Positions 1-6,661 of a stretch of DNA of 12,093 nt are shown here, one piece after another. A program made the translations under genes and the position numbers. Every line of letters begins with the position of its first letter. Position 1 is the first letter of the stretch. A model generated the notes under the pieces. That model worked only from the letters and a program-made list of their open reading frames with translations. It was not told where the DNA came from and did no database searches. Origin of the DNA: Baffinella frigidus (Eukaryota > Cryptophyceae > Cryptomonadales > Baffinellaceae); NCBI GenBank assembly GCA_026770585.1, contig MU647337.1, positions 109,618-121,710 on the forward strand. The letters run 5' to 3'.

Positions 1-246
1 CGAGAGACGTGCGGGTCAGGCTCAGTGGGGTTGCATACATGGCGGCCGTCTTGGGATTAGTAACGGTCGTGATGGGATTAGTAACGGTCTCTCGCTGGTC
101 AGACACAAGTCCTTTCAACGATTGTCGATGGGCCCCTCGTCAGGTCAGTGTTTCAGGTTGGGTTTCGTTAAGTTGATTTCGCCGTGACAGTCGCATAAAG
201 TCAACTCGCTCTCTCTCTCGGTCTGCGCTGTGGATGGGGTGTGGTG
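1..246. other. Unassigned sequence with a 21-bp tandem duplication
   Basis: No gene is supported here. The motif TGGGATTAGTAACGGTC occurs at 52-68 and again at 73-89, giving two tandem copies with a 21-bp period. A CT-rich tract lies at about 208-220. The segment ends at the edge of a partial PAL-A repeat. Confidence 0.5.
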
Positions 247-325
247 TACAGGGGTACCTCGCTCATAATAAACCGCCCCCCCCCCCCCAGGACCACCGTA
301 GGGCCATAGGCATGGTTCTACTAGA
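247..325 (+). mobile_element. PAL-A fold-back element, left half only
   Basis: The sequence begins TACAGGGGTACCTCGCTCAT, the family terminus, continues through an expanded run of about 14 C, and reaches the core AGGACCACCGTAGGGCC followed by AGGCATGGTTCTACTAGAGG. The right arm (poly-G, then TTATGAGCGAGGTACCCC) is missing, so this is a truncated copy. The break near 325 abuts one of the AGGTCCGCA hairpin units. Compared with complete copies it is diverged (CATAATAAA in place of CATAAGAAA). Confidence 0.75.
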
Positions 326-326
326 G

Positions 327-362
327 GTCCGCACCTTACCCGTTTTCTGTGGACGTCAATAC
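327..362 (+). repeat. AGGTCCRCA hairpin unit, copy 1 (decayed)
   Basis: AGGTCCGCACCTTACCCG, then TTTTCTGTGGACGTCAA. It matches the units at 554-591 and 758-797 in layout: AGGTCC arm, a loop containing ACCCGTTTT, then a GGAC arm. The stem is imperfect in this copy. Confidence 0.45.
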
Positions 363-422
363 AGAGGAAAGAAATTGGCCCGACATCGCTTACCCCCCTG
401 GAGAATGGAGGGGGCGAATTTG

Positions 423-536
423 CGGATCCGAAAAGTGCTTACATTTCTCGATTTTCGGGTCGAAAAAGGCCGAAAAGGTGCCGGAAAAGGCACTTTTTCG
501 AGAGAAAAAAAACGAAAAGGCACTTTTTTCGATCCG
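423..536. repeat. Short fold-back repeat with GAAAAGTGC arms
   Basis: CGGATCCGAAAAGTGC at 423-438 pairs with GCACTTTTTTCGATCCG near 520-536. The inside is also A/T-rich, with repeated CGAAAAGG and CACTTTTTCG motifs that can pair with each other. This looks like a decayed miniature inverted-repeat element. No transposase is encoded, and target duplications are not clear. Confidence 0.5.
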
Positions 537-553
537 AATTTTAAGGTTCACAT

Positions 554-591
554 TTAAGGTCCACACCACACCCGTTTTCTGTGGACCTTAA
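554..591. repeat. Perfect 12-bp hairpin, AGGTCCACA unit copy 2
   Basis: TTAAGGTCCACA (554-565) and TGTGGACCTTAA (580-591) are exact reverse complements around the loop CCACACCCGTTTTC. It is the best preserved of three similar units in the first 800 bases. Loose matches to the arm (AAGGTCCACATTT) also occur near 2474 and 2805. Confidence 0.65.
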
Positions 592-602
592 TTCACTCCG
601 AC

Positions 603-745
603 CCACAAGATTTCAGCTAAGTCAACCAGCTCACCTAAGTCAACTTTCCCCTGTTTTCGTTGAGATGGACCCTGCCACCATGGCAGGCATTTGACTTAAG
701 GCGCTGGTTTTCAGGGGGAGTTGACTTAGGCGAAATGTTGTGGAT
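603..745. mobile_element. Decayed fold-back element with CCTAAGTCAAC arms
   Basis: Left arms ACAAGATTTCAGCTAAGTCA and CCTAAGTCAACTTTCCCCTG are mirrored on the right by CAGGGGGAGTTGACTTAGG and CGAAATGTTGTGG. The repeated TAAGTCAA/TTGACTTA motif is shared with the elements at 9244-9391 and 10563-10650, suggesting a common non-autonomous group. The arms are imperfect, so the boundaries are approximate. Confidence 0.5.
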
Positions 746-757
746 CCGAGTGTAATT

Positions 758-797
758 AATCAGGGTCCGCACCACTCCCGTTTTGCGGACCTTGATT
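758..797. repeat. AGGTCCGCA hairpin unit copy 3
   Basis: AATCAGGGTCCGCA (758-771) pairs with TGCGGACCTTGATT (784-797) with one wobble position. The loop CCACTCCCGTTT resembles the loops of the two upstream copies. A further partial arm, CAAGGTCCGCTCACCACTC, follows directly at 800-818. Confidence 0.6.
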
Positions 798-855
798 ATT
801 CAAGGTCCGCTCACCACTCTCCTCAAAATGGTGTGAACTTGATTTCGAGTAAGGG

Positions 856-1710
856 CAGTAGGGTTTAGGGTTGAGTGTTTAAGGTTGAAGGTTTTGAGGA
901 TTGAGGGTTGAGGGTTGAGGGTTGAGGGTTTAGGATAGGGTGTAGGATGTAGGTTTTAGGGTTCAGGGTTTATGGCTTAGGGTTTAGGTTTGGGGTTTGG
1001 GTTTTAGAGTTGAGGGTTTAGGTTTGAGGGTTTGGGGGTTTGGGTTTAGGTTTGGGGTTTATTTTTTGGCATTTGTGGGTTAGGGTTTAGGGTTCAGGAT
1101 TTAGGGTTCAGGGTTCAGGTTTCAGGGTTGTGGGTTCAGGGTTTGGGACTAGGATGTTTGGGTTTAGGGTTTCGGGTTCGGGGTTGGGGTTTTAGGGGTT
1201 CAGGGTTAGGGTTCAGGGTTTAGGGTTCGTTAGGGGTTTGGGTTAAGCCTTTACGAGTTGGGGTTTACGGTTTACGGTTTAGGTTTTATGGTTGAGGGTT
1301 GAGGGTTGAGGGTTGCGGTTTAAGGTTTTCGGATTGAGGGTTCGAGTTAGGGTTTAGGTTTTTGGGTTCAGTTTTAGGGATTGGGGGGTTAGGGTTTAGA
1401 GTTCAGGATTTATGGTTTGGGATTCAAGTTTCAGGGTTTTGGGTTCAGGTTTTGGGACTTGTATGTTTGGGTTTAGGGTTTAGGGTTCGGGGTCTTGGGT
1501 TGAGGGTGTAGGGTTGAGGGTTGAGGGTTTAGGATTCAGGGTCAAGTGTTTAGGGTACAGGGTTGAGGGTTGAGGGGTTAGGTTTTATGGTTTAGGGTTT
1601 AGGGTCTGGGGGTTAGGGTTCAGGGTTTATGTTCAAGGGTTTGGGTTTAGGGTTAAGGTTTCAGATTTGAGGGTTAGGGTTTAGGGTTCAGGGTTCAGGG
1701 TTTGGCGTTG
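856..1710 (+). repeat. Degenerate telomere-type array (TTTAGGG/TTGAGGG/TTCAGGG)
   Basis: About 850 bp consists almost entirely of 6- to 9-base units of the form TTNAGGG, mostly TTTAGGG, TTGAGGG and TTCAGGG, with irregular spacing and substitutions. All units run with the G-rich strand on top. No stretch is a clean long run of one unit, so this is an internal or subtelomeric telomere-like block, not a functional telomere end. TTTAGGG is the telomere unit of plants and several algal lineages. The variants here are too degenerate to assign a lineage. Confidence 0.85.
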
Positions 1711-1781
1711 TGGTGGAGGATGGAGGGTGTGGGGTGGAGGGTGGAGTGGAGGGTGTGGGGGGGTGGGGGGGGGGGGGGGCG
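1711..1781 (+). repeat. GTGGAGGG-rich tract ending in poly-G
   Basis: The telomere-like array grades into GGTGGAGGATGGAGGGTG and related units, then an almost uninterrupted G run at about 1757-1779. With the array before it, this is strongly quadruplex-prone on the top strand. Short open frames here are products of the repeat composition. Confidence 0.7.
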
Positions 1782-1960
1782 CTGCAAGGAAATCTCAAAA
1801 CGTTTTCACCCTCAAGTCGTGGTCACGCGGAGCTTTCAGAAGGCGGTTGGAATAAGAGAGTTTTCTTATCTGAAACGTTCGGCATCACGTCCGGGAAAGA
1901 AGCGGATGGTTCCCTCCACGGCCGTCATCACGGTCATCATTTCGAGTAGAGCGTTTGCGG

Positions 1961-2109
1961 TAATTGTTGTCCATTTTGGACGTGCGGTTTTCCGTTTTTT
2001 CGTTTTTGTGAAATGTTGTCAAGGCCTTAAAACATTTTAAATGGGCACTTCTGGTACAAATGAAAACCGGAAAACCGGAACACCGCACGTCCAAAACGGA
2101 CAACAATTA
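1961..2109. mobile_element. PAL-H, 149-bp fold-back element
   Basis: TAATTGTTGTCCATTTTGGA at the left pairs with the reverse complement of TCCAAAACGGACAACAATTA at the right. Pairing continues inward through ACGTGCGGT and TTCCG, giving arms of roughly 50 bp. The centre (near AAGGCCTTAAAACATTTTAA) is A/T-rich. There is no coding capacity, so this is probably a miniature inverted-repeat element. Flanking bases do not give a convincing target duplication. Confidence 0.7.
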
Positions 2110-2816
2110 TCAGGGGGTGCTGCAAATGTGGAATAGTTTCAATTGTGGAATCGGGATTTTTGAGGCTCAGAAATTCAATTTTTTAGTTGCTTTACACCGC
2201 CATGGCGCGGTGGGGCTGCGAAGGTGATGCGCGCATCGCGAAATCCCCCCTTGAGCGCTCAGGTCTGCTGAGCGCTCATCGGCTCAGCAACCTCGTGATG
2301 GGCCCGGGAGGCAGGAGCACCGCAGATGAGCTGGGCGAGGATACCATTGTTCATACCACCGTTCATTCGAACAAAGGATGCAAACCATCCATTTTGTCGT
2401 GTCCGGCTAAATGTCTAATCTCTAATCTGGTACTAATTTCTTTTTTCTTTTTCGGACGTGTGATCGTCAATTCAAGGTCCACATTTCGATTTCCCCGAGA
2501 GAAGAAAATGGCTCAAAGGGCCATCTTCGTGCGCAGATTAGTCAGGATTGCCGTCGGCTGATTTTCTCGCCACTTCGTGGGGAGCTGGAGCGAGGCCCCT
2601 CTTGTGGATCCTGAACTTTGAACGAGAAAAAACGTAATGGTTTCTTCCCGAGTTGGGAGCGGTTCTATTTCGAGCGACATCTCGTACAAGTGCCCGAAAA
2701 ACGTAAAAACCGCAACCGAAAGTCAATCGGATCGAAGAGAGAATGTTCGGCCGCAGTAAAATGACTTGTAAAGTCAATCGGGGAAGAAACCAAGAACTGC
2801 CCTAGAGGTCCACATT
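2110..2816. other. Intergenic sequence, no gene recognised
   Basis: No open frame here has recognisable domains. The strongest local structure is the hairpin at 2252-2278. The motif AAAGTCAATCGG occurs at 2719-2730 and 2770-2781. AAGGTCCACATTTCGATT near 2474 and AGGTCCACATTTG near 2806 are loose matches to the hairpin-unit arms in the first 800 bases. Confidence 0.4.
2252..2278. repeat. Perfect 11-bp hairpin TGAGCGCTCAG
   Basis: TGAGCGCTCAG, the loop GTCTG, then CTGAGCGCTCA. Each arm contains the self-complementary decamer TGAGCGCTCA, so the site can fold as one hairpin or as two small ones. No T run follows, so I do not call a terminator. Function unknown. Confidence 0.6.
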
Positions 2817-2819
2817 TGC

Positions 2820-3285
2820 TAGGGTTGTGTCCCGGACCCCCCAAAAACCTTTCCCGGACACTGTTTCCCGGGAAATAATTTCCCGTTTCCTGGACCTCCG
2901 CTCCCGGGAAATGGATTCCTGGGGGAGAGGGGGGAGTGCGCCAGTTGAGAGGGTGTTCAGCGGCTGCGCCCTGGTCACGACTAGGAACAGGAACAGACTC
3001 TCTGCTGACAGCATCTCCCTCACCTTGTTCCTGAACAAGGCATGGGACAAAGTGCGGGAGATGGGGCTGCAGGGTGCGGTTGCTGAGATGTACAGTGATG
3101 TCAGAGGGCGTTGATTCCGAGGTTGAGGCAGTTCCCGTCCGGGGAGAGGCATTTTGAGGGATTTCTGATTTCCCGGGATTGAGATGTGCCCCCGATTTCC
3201 CGGGATTTCCCGTTTCCCGGAGGTTTTCAGAACCGGGAAATAAGCATTTCCCGTTTCCCGGCCAAAACCACGGGACACAACCCAA
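2820..3285 (+). mobile_element. hAT-type transposon remnant, about 465 bp
   Basis: Terminal inverted repeats are visible: TAGGGTTGTGTCCCGG at the left and CGGGACACAACCCAA at the right. The left end TAGGG fits the YARNG-type start known for hAT elements. Subterminal regions on both sides carry many TTTCCCGGGAAA-like motifs, the sort of clustered short repeats hAT transposases bind. The interior encodes a piece of a hAT dimerisation domain (2935-3114). Most of the transposase is missing, so the element is an internally deleted, non-autonomous copy. I could not see a clear 8-bp target duplication at the assumed ends. Confidence 0.65.
2935..3114 (+). pseudogene. hAT transposase C-terminal dimerisation domain fragment
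   Basis: The frame reads SAPVERVFSGCALVTTR, then NRNRLSADSISLTLFLNKAW, ending at a TGA at 3112-3114 about 22 codons later. This matches the known pattern of the hAT family dimerisation domain: a serine-rich start followed by ERVFS, a basic stretch with RNRLS, and a hydrophobic LFL helix. In intact hAT proteins this domain closes the protein and mediates transposase oligomerisation. The frame upstream of 2935 translates subterminal repeat DNA, so the catalytic RNase H-like part and the zinc-finger part are absent. Identification rests on motif recognition only. The residual open frame may mean a fairly recent deletion derivative. Confidence 0.7.
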
Positions 3286-3307
3286 CGAAGAGCCATTTTG
3301 GGAGATG

Positions 3308-3404
3308 TTCCCCCACTCCTCCGTAAAATCTGAAACCACATTTTTGAACCAACTTTCAATTCTGTTGTAAAAATGTGGTCTCAGCTTTTACGGAGGAGTG
3401 GGGG
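3308..3404. mobile_element. PAL-J, 97-bp fold-back element
   Basis: CCCCCACTCCTCCGTAAAA at the left pairs with TTTTACGGAGGAGTGGGGG at the right. A further pair, CCACATTTTTGAACCAA and TTGTAAAAATGTGG, flanks the centre. The end resembles the CTCCCTCCGT terminus of plant Stowaway elements in a general way, but I cannot show homology. A TTC microsatellite follows at 3419-3433. Confidence 0.65.
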
Positions 3405-3555
3405 TCACTGGGGGAACTTCTTCTTCTTCTTCTTTATTATCAGGATACCCTCACATGGTGTGCGCCATGGAGACCTCGAGAGAGGCCCCCCAGCCTTTTG
3501 AAAAGTGATCAACTTAATACTACGAGGCGTGTATGTTAATTCGGACCTTTTCCAA

Positions 3556-3786
3556 AATTCGGACCGTTTTTTACCACACAAACGATTTCATTTGTACCAC
3601 GAGATTTTTTTACAATGCCGTTTAAAACTCAAAAGCTTGCTGGAAACAACGTTTTTTTGCCTTGATCGATTTCCTTCTTTACTACACGATTTCGCGGCTG
3701 AATTGCTCCGCGAGTTGAAAGTTGACTAATTCGAGATCAAATTGAGTGTCAATAAGTGGAATGTGTGGTAAAAAAGGGTCCGAATT
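3556..3786. mobile_element. PAL-K, 231-bp element with 25-bp terminal inverted repeats
   Basis: AATTCGGACCGTTTTTTACC at 3556 is mirrored by GGTAAAAAAGGGTCCGAATT ending at 3786. The inverted repeat extends to 25 bp (inner bases ACACA), with one mismatch. The interior is A/T-rich and non-coding. A second partial end, TTAATTCGGACCTTTTCC, sits just upstream at about 3536, suggesting a truncated neighbour of the same family. Confidence 0.7.
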
Positions 3787-4478
3787 CTCGAGAGAATGTT
3801 TCGGCAGGCCAGTTTTCAACTGGCCTTAGTTCAAACACTCGTTAATTATGTTCGGAGATTTTTATATCAGAGTGCTCAGCGTGAGCTCGTCTTCAAAACG
3901 ACCTGAAGGACTTGGGGTAAATTATTTCGTCTTCCAAATCCTTTTCTCGTTCAAAAAAGCGGGCCAATTTAGCTTACATGCCTCGTACTCTAATTATTAC
4001 CGTGGCGGGCGGGCTTGACTCCTTTCCATACAGAAAATCGGAGCAAGGGAACGAACCTCCAACTCCCGCGGCATTTCTAATCACTACAGGCCCCGCAACG
4101 TGCGGGGGCCCAGCTACGACACTCGTGATGCCTGCGCTGGTGGGCAACCCCTTTCGGAGCCACCCATCAGGGGGGACATCTGCGGTGCCGAACAAGACAA
4201 TATGAAGAAGAGCACGGCTCTGGCCTGGGGGCCCTTTTTGAAGTCGGAGGCAAGCCACATAGTGAATTTCGTGTCAGCACCAAAGTCACGCGGGCGCAGT
4301 GGGGGAACATCATGTTACCACACAAAAAGCCTGCTACATGTATCCTTATCCCACCCTGGATACGACCCTTACATGTATCTCAAGTATCTGACACGATTAT
4401 TTAATCTATTTTAACGGAGTCACAACCGGAACAGCTCTAATTTACCAACTGGACCTTGCGCATGAATGACGCTTTGGG
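3787..4478. other. Unassigned sequence with two strong hairpins
   Basis: I recognise no gene. GGCCAGTT-TTC-AACTGGCC forms a hairpin at 3807-3825, and GGCCCCGCA-ACG-TGCGGGGGCC forms a GC-rich hairpin at 4089-4110. Open frames on both strands across 3974-4258 mirror each other and have no recognisable domain. TACATGTATC occurs twice (about 4334 and 4371). I checked the stretch around 4050 for a tRNA on the minus strand (GGTTCGTTCCC resembles a B box), but no acceptor or T-arm pairing follows. Confidence 0.4.
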
Positions 4479-4525
4479 ACGTTCTGGAAACACCCGTCCG
4501 GGCCGTCCCCGGTTTCGCGATTTTA
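4479..4525 (+). repeat. Upstream direct repeat, copy 1
   Basis: ACGTTCTGGAAACACCCGTC here recurs at 4646. Similarity continues through CCCCGGTTNCGCGATTTT, with a 9-base GGGCCGTCC-type duplication inserted in this copy. The second copy lies just upstream of the FYVE gene, so a short promoter-side duplication is possible. Confidence 0.7.
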
Positions 4526-4645
4526 GAATGACCTAAATTACTCCAGACTCTGGAGTCCAGAGTTTCCCCACAGGTAGTAAAATGACTGCACGTCCTCGTG
4601 ACTTGCTTAGATGGGATTTTGTTTGGAGCTTGCCAAATCGCCAAA

Positions 4646-4684
4646 ACGTTCTGGAAACACCCGTCCCCGGTTGCGCGATTTTTG
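4646..4684 (+). repeat. Upstream direct repeat, copy 2
   Basis: Second copy of the ACGTTCTGGAAACACCCGTC unit, 167 bp downstream of the first and about 150 bp upstream of the proposed FYVE start codon. It lies in the gene's probable 5' region. No TATA-like element is convincing next to it. Confidence 0.7.
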
Positions 4685-4834
4685 CCGTTGCTTGAGTACA
4701 AACCAACTTCTTTTTCTGTTGCACACCTCGCGTCCTCGAGAGCGTGTTCTTGCCTGCCCCCACTTCTCCCCCTCTGCTCTTTCTGTGCGCGCAACCGACC
4801 CGACCGACTCTCCGCCCCGAGTCGCACTGCTCCG

Positions 4835-5695
4835 ATGTGCGCTCTGACCCTTTCACCGAGTCTTTCCGACGCTGCCATCCCGCCACATCACCAACGGGCA
4901 TCACGCTCCTCCATCGTGGATGAATCATGCGCCGCCTCGAACGCCTCGACGGTTTCCCAGGAGGAGGCTCGCGACAATAGGGTGGAGGACGTACCAAAAT
5001 GGGTGGATGTCTCTGAGCGGAAACCACATACTGCAACCTTCGGCTTGGCCAAGAGCCTGTGGCAGCCGGACGCCGAGGCTCTGACGTGTTCTCTGTTGGC
5101 GTGCGGGAGGGAGTTCCACCGCTTCCTCCGGCGGCACCACTGTCGCGTGTGTGGACGCGTCGTCTGCGCCGACTGCTCAAAAGGACGGCGGCGCCTCCTC
5201 CCAGAGACCGGGTCCGGCACCAGGAAGGCCCTCGACGCGCGGGCATGCGACGTCTGCTACCACTCCGCCGACCTGTACAACATGTCGCGGACGATCACCC
5301 CCTCGCCCCCTCCTCGCACCGGGATAATGAGCGCGCCGTGGGGGTGGTACGCCGCCGGCCTTCCTCGCCCCCGCTCGGAGACACGCCTACCTGCACCGCT
5401 CGCGACCAGCCCCCCCTCGGACGCGGCCGGGCTGCCGTCCGACTGGGCCGACCAGGCGCAAGGTGCAAACGAGGCGGCGGCGACTTGTTCGGCCGTCGTA
5501 CCCGCGGATCGAGAGGAGGAGCAGGACCACGTCCTGCAGGCGCTCCGCGACAAGTTTGCTCACAACTTCTTCTACGGGGGGATGCTCCTGCACGAGCCAA
5601 AAGCGCTGGATCTTCTGCTTCGCTGCACGGCTGACCAGATGCGGTCCAGAGAGATGGAGGCTGGGGCGCCTAGGGCTGAGCTGCGCGAGACGTAA
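4835..5695 (+). CDS. FYVE zinc-finger domain protein
   Basis: A 286-residue frame counted from the first in-frame ATG. The frame is open upstream to 4598 but has only a GTG there, which is not a credible eukaryotic start. FYVE domains bind phosphatidylinositol 3-phosphate and recruit proteins to endosomal membranes. The domain spans about residues 76-146: WQPD (the WxxD motif), then RRHHCRVCG (the basic R(R/K)HHCRxCG lipid-binding motif), CADC, and RACDVC in place of the usual RVCD. Zinc ligands are at about residues 85, 90, 103, 106, 111, 114, 138 and 141. The first pair is CSLLAC, spaced CX4C where FYVE domains normally have CX2C. The N-terminus is Ser/Ala-rich, the middle Pro-rich, and a short C-terminal segment (KFAHNFFYGGMLLHEPKALD) looks folded. 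The TAA overlaps GTAAGG, a 5' splice-site match, so more exons may follow. Other domains of the parent protein are not visible. Confidence 0.75.
   Translation: MCALTLSPSLSDAAIPPHHQRASRSSIVDESCAASNASTVSQEEARDNRVEDVPKWVDVSERKPHTATFGLAKSLWQPDAEALTCSLLACGREFHRFLRRHHCRVCGRVVCADCSKGRRRLLPETGSGTRKALDARACDVCYHSADLYNMSRTITPSPPPRTGIMSAPWGWYAAGLPRPRSETRLPAPLATSPPSDAAGLPSDWADQAQGANEAAATCSAVVPADREEEQDHVLQALRDKFAHNFFYGGMLLHEPKALDLLLRCTADQMRSREMEAGAPRAELRET
5690..5695 (+). promoter_or_regulatory. Possible 5' splice donor overlapping the stop codon
   Basis: The frame ends GAG ACG TAA GGC, and GAC|GTAAGG is a good match to the eukaryotic donor consensus. If used, splicing would remove the stop codon and the following GT microsatellite would be intronic. 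No acceptor is proposed. Confidence 0.35.
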
Positions 5696-5723
5696 GGCAG
5701 TCGCGGGGCTGCGAGGATGTAGG

Positions 5724-5848
5724 GTGTGTGTCAGTGCGCGTGTGTGTGTGTGTGTATGTGTGTGTGTGTGTGTATATGTGTGTGCGTGTGTGGGTGTGGG
5801 TGTGGGTGTGGGTGTGGGTGTGGGTGTATGTGTATGTGTGTGTGTGAG
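5724..5848 (+). repeat. Compound GT / GGGTGT microsatellite
   Basis: About 125 bp of TGTGTG interspersed with TGTATG, followed by a run of TGGGTG units and then GTGTATGTG again. It begins about 30 bp after the FYVE stop codon. The Thr-His frames on the reverse strand are products of the repeat. Confidence 0.9.
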
Positions 5849-5934
5849 AGAAGGTTTCCGGGGAGTGGATTTCGTAAAACCTTTAAATCCAGACCATGGA
5901 TAGGGTGGGGTAGTTTTGTTTTTGCTCCTATGGA

Positions 5935-6038
5935 TAGCCCTCAAGTGGCCGGGGGTTAAAATTGACCCCCAACAGGTCCTAGGCAGGTCCTAGGGCCCTG
6001 CGGTAGGGCGTATGAGCCTACTGGCCACTTGAGGGATA
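5935..6038 (+). mobile_element. PAL-B miniature element, copy 1
   Basis: TAGCCCTCAAGTGGCC opens and GGCCACTTGAGGGATA closes the copy (about 104 bp, ends reverse complementary, bounded by TA). Inside are GGGGGTTAAAATTGACCCCC (itself a palindrome), CAGGTCCTAGGCAGGTCCTA and GGGCCCTGCGGTAGGGCGTA. This intact copy shows what the interrupted copy 2 looked like before insertion. It is non-coding, presumably mobilised in trans. Confidence 0.75.
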
Positions 6039-6058
6039 GAACACTAGTAGGGTAAGTG
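6036..6058 (+). repeat. 23-bp direct repeat, copy 1
   Basis: ATAGAACACTAGTAGGGTAA and GTG. The same 23 bases with one change (TAGCAGG) occur at 6362-6384, so the pair brackets PAL-B copy 2 and its nested PAL-A insertion. Confidence 0.7.
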
Positions 6059-6083
6059 CGAAATGGTTTGTCTCGATCCTGTT

Positions 6084-6309
6084 CCCCTTAAGTGCCCATA
6101 GGGCGAATATTCACCCCAACTCGCCCTAGGCAGGTCCTTGGGCCCCACCGTAGGGCGTACAGGGGTACCTCGCTCATAAGAAACTGTCCCCCCCCTAGGA
6201 CCACCATAGGGCCCTAGCGAGGCATAGCCCTACTGTAGGGTCCTAGGGGGGGGCGGTTTCTTATGAGCGAGGTACCCCTGTATGCGCCTACTGGCTACTT
6301 AATGGGTAT
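6084..6309 (+). mobile_element. PAL-B copy 2, split by a PAL-A insertion
   Basis: Left part: CCCCTTAAGTGCCC to CCACCGTAGGGCG (6084-6157). Right part: TGCGCCTACTGGCTACTTAA and TGGGTAT (6283-6309). Joined across one TA, the parts align with PAL-B copies 1 and 4. The intervening 125 bp is a complete PAL-A element. This fixes relative age: PAL-A moved after this PAL-B copy was in place. Confidence 0.75.
6158..6282 (+). mobile_element. PAL-A copy nested in PAL-B
   Basis: Complete palindromic copy flanked by TA on both sides. Ends are CAGGGGTACCTCGCTCATAA and TTATGAGCGAGGTACCCCTG. Core: AGGACCACCATAGGGCCCTA, then GCCCTACTGTAGGGTCCTAG. It sits exactly at a TA that is single in PAL-B copy 1 (GGGCGTATGAGCC), so TA is the target duplication. 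The arms carry a C7 tract on the left and G9 on the right. Confidence 0.85.
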
Positions 6310-6361
6310 TCAGCACCCATCGTCCTGGGTTCTCTTGGGTCTTTTTCCGCGCCCTTTTTCC

Positions 6362-6384
6362 ATAGAACACTAGCAGGGTAAGTG
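6362..6384 (+). repeat. 23-bp direct repeat, copy 2
   Basis: ATAGAACACTAGCAGGGTAA and GTG, matching 6036-6058 with one difference. It lies 16 bp before a complete PAL-A copy. Confidence 0.7.
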
Positions 6385-6400
6385 GACACCTGCTACAGAG

Positions 6401-6522
6401 TACAGGGGTACCTCGCTCATAAGAAACCGACCCCCCCCCCAGGACCACCATAGGGCCCTGGGCATGGGTCTACTGTAGGGTCTTAGGGGGTGGCGGTTTC
6501 TTATGAGCGAAGTACCCCTGTA
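6401..6522 (+). mobile_element. PAL-A full copy (6401)
   Basis: TACAGGGGTACCTCGCTCAT at the left and ATGAGCGAAGTACCCCTGTA at the right (one substitution), TA on both sides. Core: AGGACCACCATAGGGCCCTG, GGCATGGGTCTACTGTAGGG, same orientation as the 6158 copy. Confidence 0.85.
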
Positions 6523-6661
6523 CCTGTAGGAATACCCGTGAATGCTCAACCGGAGAGTGTTTCGGGGAAATGTGAGGACGGGCCCTTCATGCACCAAGCT
6601 AACGCTAAAACTCGCTGCCTCTGTCGGGACGGCCGACTGTTTTGTACCAGGATCCTCTGAA

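Noticed and set aside
2252-2278. Rho-independent terminator
   Set aside because: A perfect hairpin but no T run and no bacterial context.
2665-3359. Long minus-strand open frames of 185 and 224 codons
   Set aside because: They run antisense through the hAT remnant, and their residues come from the repeated TTTCCCGGGAAA motifs. The plus-strand hAT signature is specific and explains the region.
4030-4110. tRNA on the minus strand (GGTTCGTTCCC like a B box)
   Set aside because: No matching A box, no T-arm stem and no acceptor stem could be paired.
3974-4258. Possible small gene on either strand
   Set aside because: Overlapping open frames on opposite strands, no domain, no supporting signals. 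The central GC-rich hairpin biases the frames.
4598-4834. N-terminal extension of the FYVE frame by 79 codons
   Set aside because: The frame is open but begins only with GTG and lacks an ATG. It overlaps the second copy of the upstream direct repeat. The first ATG at 4835 is a safer start, although an upstream exon cannot be excluded.
5387-5959. Open frames of Thr-His, Cys-Val or Thr-Pro repeats on both strands
   Set aside because: They are translations of the GT microsatellite and of the antisense of the FYVE gene.
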